This document shows, one piece after another, positions 59,822 to 64,000 of a stretch of 64,000 bases of DNA. The stretch comes from Lentibacillus daqui (GTDB lineage Bacteria; Bacillota; Bacilli; Bacillales; Amphibacillaceae), in assembly GCF_027186265.1 (NCBI RefSeq), contig NZ_CP114176.1, positions 434,001-498,000 on the forward strand, read 5' to 3'. Under the pieces are notes generated by a model, which was given only the letters and a program-made list of their open reading frames with translations, ran no database searches and had not been told where the DNA came from. A program made the position numbers and the translations under genes. Every line of letters begins with the position of its first letter. Position 1 is the stretch's first letter.

Positions 59822-60457
59822 TCATATCTGCATAAAATCAACAAACTGATTAACGCTGTTAAAAAAAGAATCGGGTTCTATTTCAAATTCAACAGTTTGG
59901 TAATCTTGCAACCACTTAACCCCTACCGTATGTACATTTGCTTCTTTTCCTGCTTGAATATCTGCATCACTATCTCCAATAAACATAGCCTCATTATTTT
60001 CCACACCTAATAATGATAATGCCTTGATTACACCTTCAGGATGAGGTTTTGGGCACATAACATCATCGCCTGTTATGATGACATCAAAGCAATTATCCAT
60101 TTGAAGAGCCTTTAATGAAATATCTAAACTCCTTCTGGCTTTTCCCGTAACTATCCCTAGTTTAATACCATTATCCCGTAAATGCTTTATCATTTCATCA
60201 ATTTCCGCATTATATTTGACCAAGTTAGAGTGGTTCTCTAAATACTTTTCATAATACAATTCAATGGCTTTCTCTTTATTGAAGTTTGTAAGGTTTTCTT
60301 TAATAATTCCTGTTTCTGAAGGTCCAAACATTGCTTTAATTTCCTCAGGAGAAAGGTCTTTATTGTCAAATTCCTTGAAGACATTCTGAAAGGCATAATA
60401 ACAAATTGGTAAGGTATTCGCTAAGGTTCCATCAAAGTCAAAAATAACAGCTTTCAT
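59822..60457 (-). CDS. HAD-superfamily phosphatase, phosphoglycolate phosphatase-like
   Basis: A 211-aa HAD subfamily IA hydrolase: motif I FDFDGTLANT, motif II GIVTGKA, motif III Lys in PKPHPEGV and motif IV IGDSDADIQAG. The cap is the helical type used by PpaX/Gph phosphatases. The substrate is likely a small phosphate ester such as pyrophosphate or phosphoglycolate, but cannot be fixed. The ribosome binding site is AAGGGATGAG. Confidence 0.87.
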   Translation of the reverse strand: MKAVIFDFDGTLANTLPICYYAFQNVFKEFDNKDLSPEEIKAMFGPSETGIIKENLTNFNKEKAIELYYEKYLENHSNLVKYNAEIDEMIKHLRDNGIKLGIVTGKARRSLDISLKALQMDNCFDVIITGDDVMCPKPHPEGVIKALSLLGVENNEAMFIGDSDADIQAGKEANVHTVGVKWLQDYQTVEFEIEPDSFFNSVNQFVDFMQI

Positions 60458-60765
60458 AGCAACTCATCCCTTCTTTTCTCCTTCAAATATTACCAATTTA
60501 AGAATTTTGAAAGGAGTGATTCATAATTTTTTGTCAAATAACAAATATTTTTTATTAACTAATCTGGATCATTTGTTGAATGGTCATCATCCATCTTGTC
60601 AATGAAAAAATATATTAACATTTTAATTTTCTCCTCTATTGTCAAAACTGTCAATACTATTCATACGTCACCACACTAACAGTTATCTATCGGATCCTTG
60701 TCTGACCCTATTTTTATCGTTTAGTATTGGTGTATCAGTTAACAAAAGGCTATAAATTAAAAGGC

Positions 60766-60794
60766 TTGACATTGCCTTTACATCCATATATATT
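60766..60794 (+). promoter_or_regulatory. Promoter of the proS T-box transcript
   Basis: TTGACA (60766-60771), 17 bp, TATATT (60789-60794); the start would be near 60801, about 10 nt before the T-box stem I. Confidence 0.75.
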
Positions 60795-60809
60795 AAGACA
60801 TACAATAAA

Positions 60810-61062
60810 TGAAACGTTGACAAGGACTAGTACAATGCGAATGTCTTTAGCAGAGAGGAAATGGCTGGTGCGAATTTCCAAAGACATGATTGGAACCTGC
60901 CTTTTGAGTTCGCGAAGATACGCGCGGTTCATAACCGTTATCAAGTAAAGTGGCAAGACAGAAGTTAGAGGCCGGATATCAGACGCCGGAAAAGTACTTT
61001 TGATTGCAACAAGGGTGGTACCACCAAACCTCGGTCCCTTATTTGGGCTCCGAGGTTTTTTT
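60810..61062 (+). ncRNA. T-box leader, proline-specific (candidate specifier CCU)
   Basis: Contains the AGTA S-turn motif near 60831, AGAGAGGAAATGGCTGGTGC of stem I, a specifier candidate CCT (60896-60898) in GGAACCTGCC, the T-box AAGGGTGGTACCACC (61011-61025) and the terminator AAACCTCGG/CCGAGGTTTTTTT (61026-61062). Uncharged tRNA-Pro should permit read-through into proS. Confidence 0.9.
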
Positions 61063-61094
61063 ATGGGACAAGGGAACCGTCCCGTTGTCCCAAA
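61063..61094. repeat. GGGACAAGGGAACCGTCCCGTTGTCCC-type palindrome inside the proS leader
   Basis: GGGACAA pairs with TTGTCCC, with an inner GGGA/TCCC. It sits between the T-box terminator and the proS ribosome binding site and belongs to the scattered GGGGACA family. Confidence 0.6.
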
Positions 61095-61116
61095 TTTTTT
61101 AAAGAGGTGAATTGGA

Positions 61117-62553
61117 TTGGGTAAGAATAAACAATTTGTTGAAAGAATAACGGCAATGGAGGATGATTTCGCCCAGTGGTATACGGATGTGGTGAAACAG
61201 GCTGAGCTTGTTGATTATGGGGCAGTTAGAGGCACCATGATTATCAAGCCATACGGATTTGCTATTTGGGAAAATATTCGTGATGAACTGGATAGGAAAT
61301 TTAAAGAGACCGGGCATTCCAATGTTTATTTTCCATTATTTATTCCGGAAAGTATGCTGCAAAAAGAGAAGGATCATATTGAAGGTTTTGCTCCGGAAGT
61401 GGCGTGGGTAACGCATGGTGGTGAAGAAGAACTGCAAGAACGGATTTGTGTTCGTCCGACTTCAGAAGTGTTGTTCGGTGATTATTATGCAAAAAATATT
61501 CATTCCTACCGTGATCTGCCAATGCTGTATAACCAATGGAGCAATGTCGTTCGCTGGGAAAAAACAACCCGCCCATTCTTGCGCACATCGGAATTTTTAT
61601 GGCAAGAAGGACATACATGCCATGCAACCACAGAAGACGCACAAGAAGAAACAGCCAGAATGCTCGATATTTATCGGGATGTCTGCGAACACTATTTGGC
61701 AATTCCGGTAATCAGTGGGCGGAAAACGGAAATGGAAAAGTTTGCCGGAGCTGAATATACATTAACAATCGAGAGTCTGATGCATGATGGAAAGGCCTTG
61801 CAATCGGGAACATCACACTATTTAGGAACTGGTTTTGCCGAAGCATTCGATATTCGTTATTTGGATAAAGAGGGAACCCAGCAGCCTGTCCATCAAACAT
61901 CATGGGGCATGTCCACCCGTATTATGGGCGCATTGATCATGGTTCATGGCGATAACCGTGGGCTAGTGATTCCACCAAGAATTGCACCAACGCAGGCAAT
62001 CATCGTGCCAATCGCCCAGCATAAAGAAGGTGTGTTGGATAAAGCATATGATTTGCGCGACCAGTTGAAAAATCTCGTACGTGTTGGTATCGATGCCAGT
62101 GATAAGACGCCAGGCTGGAAATTTAATGAATCCGAGATGAAAGGGATCCCGGTAAGAATTGAGGTGGGTCCAAAAGATATCGAAAAAGACCAAGTCGTTC
62201 TTGTTCGCCGCGATACGGGTGAAAAGGAATTCGTTGCGCTAAATGAACTGGAGAACCGACTGCCGGCATTATTGGAAGAAATTCAGCAAGGGTTATACGA
62301 TAAGGCATTAACCCATCGTAATGAAGAAACATCGGTAGCAACGAACATGGAAGAATTTGCACAAACGCTTGAAAAGAAACCAGGATTTATTAAAGCGATG
62401 TGGTGTGGCGATACCGCATGTGAGGAAAAAATTAAAGAAGAAACATCAGCAACCTCCCGCTGTATTCCATTTGAACAGGAAAAAGTTGCCGATACTTGCG
62501 TCTGCTGCGGAAAAGAAGCGAAAGAACTTGTTTATTGGGCAAAGGCATATTAA
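61117..62553 (+). CDS. proS: Prolyl-tRNA synthetase, archaeal/eukaryal type
   Basis: A 478-aa class II synthetase of the short ProRS type lacking the bacterial editing insertion. Motif 2 is LYNQWSNVVRWEKTTRPFLR-like with TSEFLWQEGHT, and motif 3 IMVHGDNRGLVIPPRIAP. The C-terminal zinc domain has CGDTACEEK and CVCCGKEAKELVYWAKAY at the end. B. cereus-group species carry such a second ProRS under T-box control. The TTG start follows AAAGAGGTGA. It is preceded by a Pro T-box. Confidence 0.95.
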   Translation: MGKNKQFVERITAMEDDFAQWYTDVVKQAELVDYGAVRGTMIIKPYGFAIWENIRDELDRKFKETGHSNVYFPLFIPESMLQKEKDHIEGFAPEVAWVTHGGEEELQERICVRPTSEVLFGDYYAKNIHSYRDLPMLYNQWSNVVRWEKTTRPFLRTSEFLWQEGHTCHATTEDAQEETARMLDIYRDVCEHYLAIPVISGRKTEMEKFAGAEYTLTIESLMHDGKALQSGTSHYLGTGFAEAFDIRYLDKEGTQQPVHQTSWGMSTRIMGALIMVHGDNRGLVIPPRIAPTQAIIVPIAQHKEGVLDKAYDLRDQLKNLVRVGIDASDKTPGWKFNESEMKGIPVRIEVGPKDIEKDQVVLVRRDTGEKEFVALNELENRLPALLEEIQQGLYDKALTHRNEETSVATNMEEFAQTLEKKPGFIKAMWCGDTACEEKIKEETSATSRCIPFEQEKVADTCVCCGKEAKELVYWAKAY

Positions 62554-62560
62554 TCAGATG

Positions 62561-62595
62561 AAAAAACCGAGCGCTGCCAAGTCGCTCGGTTTTTT
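62561..62595 (+). terminator. Terminator of proS
   Basis: AAAAAACCGAGCG (62561-62573) and CGCTCGGTTTTTT (62583-62595) form a perfect 13-bp stem. Confidence 0.93.
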
Positions 62596-62700
62596 CACCC
62601 GCCAGTCGGGAGAGCGTTACCTCTATAAAAAGACAAACATATCCACTATACTATTAGAGTATTATTAATAATGGACAATCCATCATTATGGAGGTTTATC

Positions 62701-63315
62701 ATGCAAACATGGGTAATAGATATAATGGAGCAATTCGGCTATGTGGGGATTTTGTTCATGATGGCTTTGGAAAATCTATTTCCTCCGATACCATCAGAGG
62801 TGATTCTCCCGTTTGCCGGGTTTATGACGACAACAACTTCATTGACCATTATGGGGGTTGTTATAACCTCGACAACCGGATCGGTACTCGGTGCGATCAT
62901 TCTTTATGGAATTGGTAAACTTATTGATGTAGAACGAATGGAGAAAATAGTTGGTAGATGGGGGCATATCATTCGGGTTAAAAAAGAAGACATTCGTAAA
63001 GCGGACGAGTGGTTTGACAGGTATGGCTATTGGACTGTACTATTTTGCAGGATGATTCCGCTGGTACGAAGTCTGATTTCGATTCCGGCGGGTATGTCTC
63101 ATATGGAATTTTGGTTATTCTTGCTGTTTACGATGATTGGTACCGTAGTATGGAATGTTATACTTATTCTAATAGGTGCTGTATTGGGTGAATCATGGAC
63201 AGACATTCTTCAGTTTATGGATGCATATTCAACCATAACGTACATCTTTATTGGGGTCGGAGTGGTTTGTTTGATCGGTTTATTGATTTGGAAGAAAATA
63301 AATAATAAACGGTAG
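62701..63315 (+). CDS. DedA-family membrane protein
   Basis: A 204-aa DedA/SNARE-associated family protein with the opening FMMALENLFPPIPSEVILPFAG and the signature FCRMIPLVRSLISIPAG carrying the conserved Arg residues of re-entrant helices. DedA proteins include undecaprenyl-phosphate and lipid flippases. The ATG at 62701 follows TATGGAGG; the in-frame ATG at 62671 is less well placed. Confidence 0.88.
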   Translation: MQTWVIDIMEQFGYVGILFMMALENLFPPIPSEVILPFAGFMTTTTSLTIMGVVITSTTGSVLGAIILYGIGKLIDVERMEKIVGRWGHIIRVKKEDIRKADEWFDRYGYWTVLFCRMIPLVRSLISIPAGMSHMEFWLFLLFTMIGTVVWNVILILIGAVLGESWTDILQFMDAYSTITYIFIGVGVVCLIGLLIWKKINNKR

Positions 63316-63455
63316 CCTGCTAATTGCAATGTGTCACACACCCTTGATGCATTATCATTCTTCGTCGTAGGTCTTATGAATTGAAGCGGATTGAACGAAT
63401 ATAGACGCCTTTTTAGTTAAAGTTGTTTAGTTTATAGCATTAATAATATGTGATC

Positions 63456-63500
63456 AAAAAAGCTTGGTTACCAGAGTTGGAAACCAAGCGATTTTTTTTA
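63456..63500. terminator. Terminator between dedA and the PiT gene
   Basis: GCTTGGTT (63462-63469) and AACCAAGC (63482-63489), flanked by AAAAAA and TTTTTTTT, active in both directions. Confidence 0.88.
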
Positions 63501-64000
63501 TAAAAACAAGTTCAAAATGAAATAAAATATTCCTGCAAGGGTAGCAGTAACCGGTAGCGTGATAACCCAGGTGATGACCATTCGTTTACCGACGCCCCAA
63601 TTAACGCCTTTTATACGATGGGAGGCACCAACACCTAATATTCCAGAAGAAATAACGTGTGTCGTACTAATGGGCAAATGAATAACCGTTGCCCCGAATA
63701 TGACGGCTGCACCTGTTAAATCTGCAGCTACACCATTGACAGGACGAATCTTCATAATCTTGCCGCCAACTGTTTTAATAATCCGCCAGCCGCCGACAGA
63801 TGTACCAAGCCCCATCGCGATGGCACAGGAAAGCTGCACCCAAAACGGGATTGCAATAGAGTCATGCATACCTCCAACAATCAGTGCCATCGTAATAATA
63901 CCCATCGATTTTTGTGCATCATTGGTACCATGGGAAAACGACTGCAGGGCAGCTGTGAAAATTTGTACAATGCGAAAGCGTTTATTTGTTTTCGCCAAAT
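63498..64000 (-). CDS. C-terminal part of a PiT-family phosphate transporter
   Basis: The last 167 or so residues of a PHO4/PiT low-affinity inorganic phosphate permease; the gene continues beyond the right edge. The second family signature SFSHGTNDAQKSMGIIT is present with three or four following helices (VNGVAADLTGAAVIFG, LPISTTHVISSGILGVG). The transporter uses Na+ or H+ coupling. The TTG near 63998 is internal, not a start. Confidence 0.9.
   Translation of the reverse strand, partial: LAKTNKRFRIVQIFTAALQSFSHGTNDAQKSMGIITMALIVGGMHDSIAIPFWVQLSCAIAMGLGTSVGGWRIIKTVGGKIMKIRPVNGVAADLTGAAVIFGATVIHLPISTTHVISSGILGVGASHRIKGVNWGVGKRMVITWVITLPVTATLAGIFYFILNLFL

Noticed and set aside
63996..63998. 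TTG as the start of the PiT gene
   Set aside because: The fragment begins in the middle of the transporter; the first half of the family lies beyond the window edge.

Overview
The window is chromosomal DNA of a low-GC Gram-positive bacterium. It looks like a halophilic or halotolerant member of the Bacillaceae of the Virgibacillus/Oceanobacillus/Lentibacillus kind. That placement is inferred from many proteins of the Bacillus subtilis type (YclNOPQ, YxeA, YjgB, YrvL, YtzI, YfjN, PdxK), two T-box leaders, AGGAGG-type ribosome binding sites with frequent TTG/GTG starts, and an ectoine/hydroxyectoine uptake operon. No prophage, intact transposase, rRNA, tRNA or CRISPR array was recognised.

Layout. 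1-6.9 kb: the edge of an rRNA methyltransferase-like gene; an ABC-F ATPase behind a leader peptide and attenuator; two aldo/keto reductase paralogues separated by a RelE/ParE-type toxin-antitoxin pair; an RsgA-like GTPase behind a 23-codon leader ORF whose following hairpin buries the GTPase Shine-Dalgarno; and a small HD hydrolase. 7-10.2 kb: type 2 isopentenyl-diphosphate isomerase, an MBL-fold hydrolase and a FrnE-like DsbA protein. 10.3-14.2 kb: a Fur-box-preceded siderophore ABC operon in the yclNOPQ (petrobactin) order. 14.4-15.1 kb: a SurA-N-like lipoprotein. 15.6-23.2 kb: the complete his operon hisZGDBHAFI-hisC on the minus strand. 23.3-25 kb: a PH-like protein and a LacI-family regulator without a normal start, abutting a structured IS200/IS605-like remnant. 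25-30 kb: a lipase-like hydrolase, murB, a decayed toxin-antitoxin pair, a DinB-like protein and an M29 aminopeptidase.

30-38 kb is an accessory stretch of small membrane and secreted proteins with several broken genes. It holds a candidate type I holin-like toxin and three related upstream modules carrying a BceR-type operator (TNACA-N4-TGTAA) near DUF418, YjgB/DUF4309 and YxeA genes. 38-44.5 kb: a long sulfate adenylyltransferase, an amino-acid permease with partial duplications beside it, a TetR/DUF4260 pair with matched operators, and a tRNA-dihydrouridine synthase. 44.5-47.7 kb: ehuBCDA. 48-51.2 kb: ketopantoate reductase-like protein, YtzI, DUF456, PdxK and nicotinamidase. 51.5-54 kb: small membrane genes and pseudogenes. 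54-64 kb: Nudix, small multidrug export protein with a divergent TetR, a serine operon (class V aminotransferase plus SerA) under a Ser T-box, a HAD phosphatase, an archaeal/eukaryal-type ProRS under a Pro T-box, DedA, and the edge of a PiT phosphate transporter.

The most unusual signals are non-coding. They are two arrays of ATCRACC cores repeated almost exactly every 21 bp (8289-8441 and 15257-15410, the second followed by four GATACGG-type units in the same 21-bp phase); the RsgA-paralogue translational-attenuation leader; the conserved BceR-like promoter modules; a dispersed hairpin family (AATCCGTTTTGATCAA type, four copies); and a GGGGACA/TGTCCC palindrome family scattered between genes.
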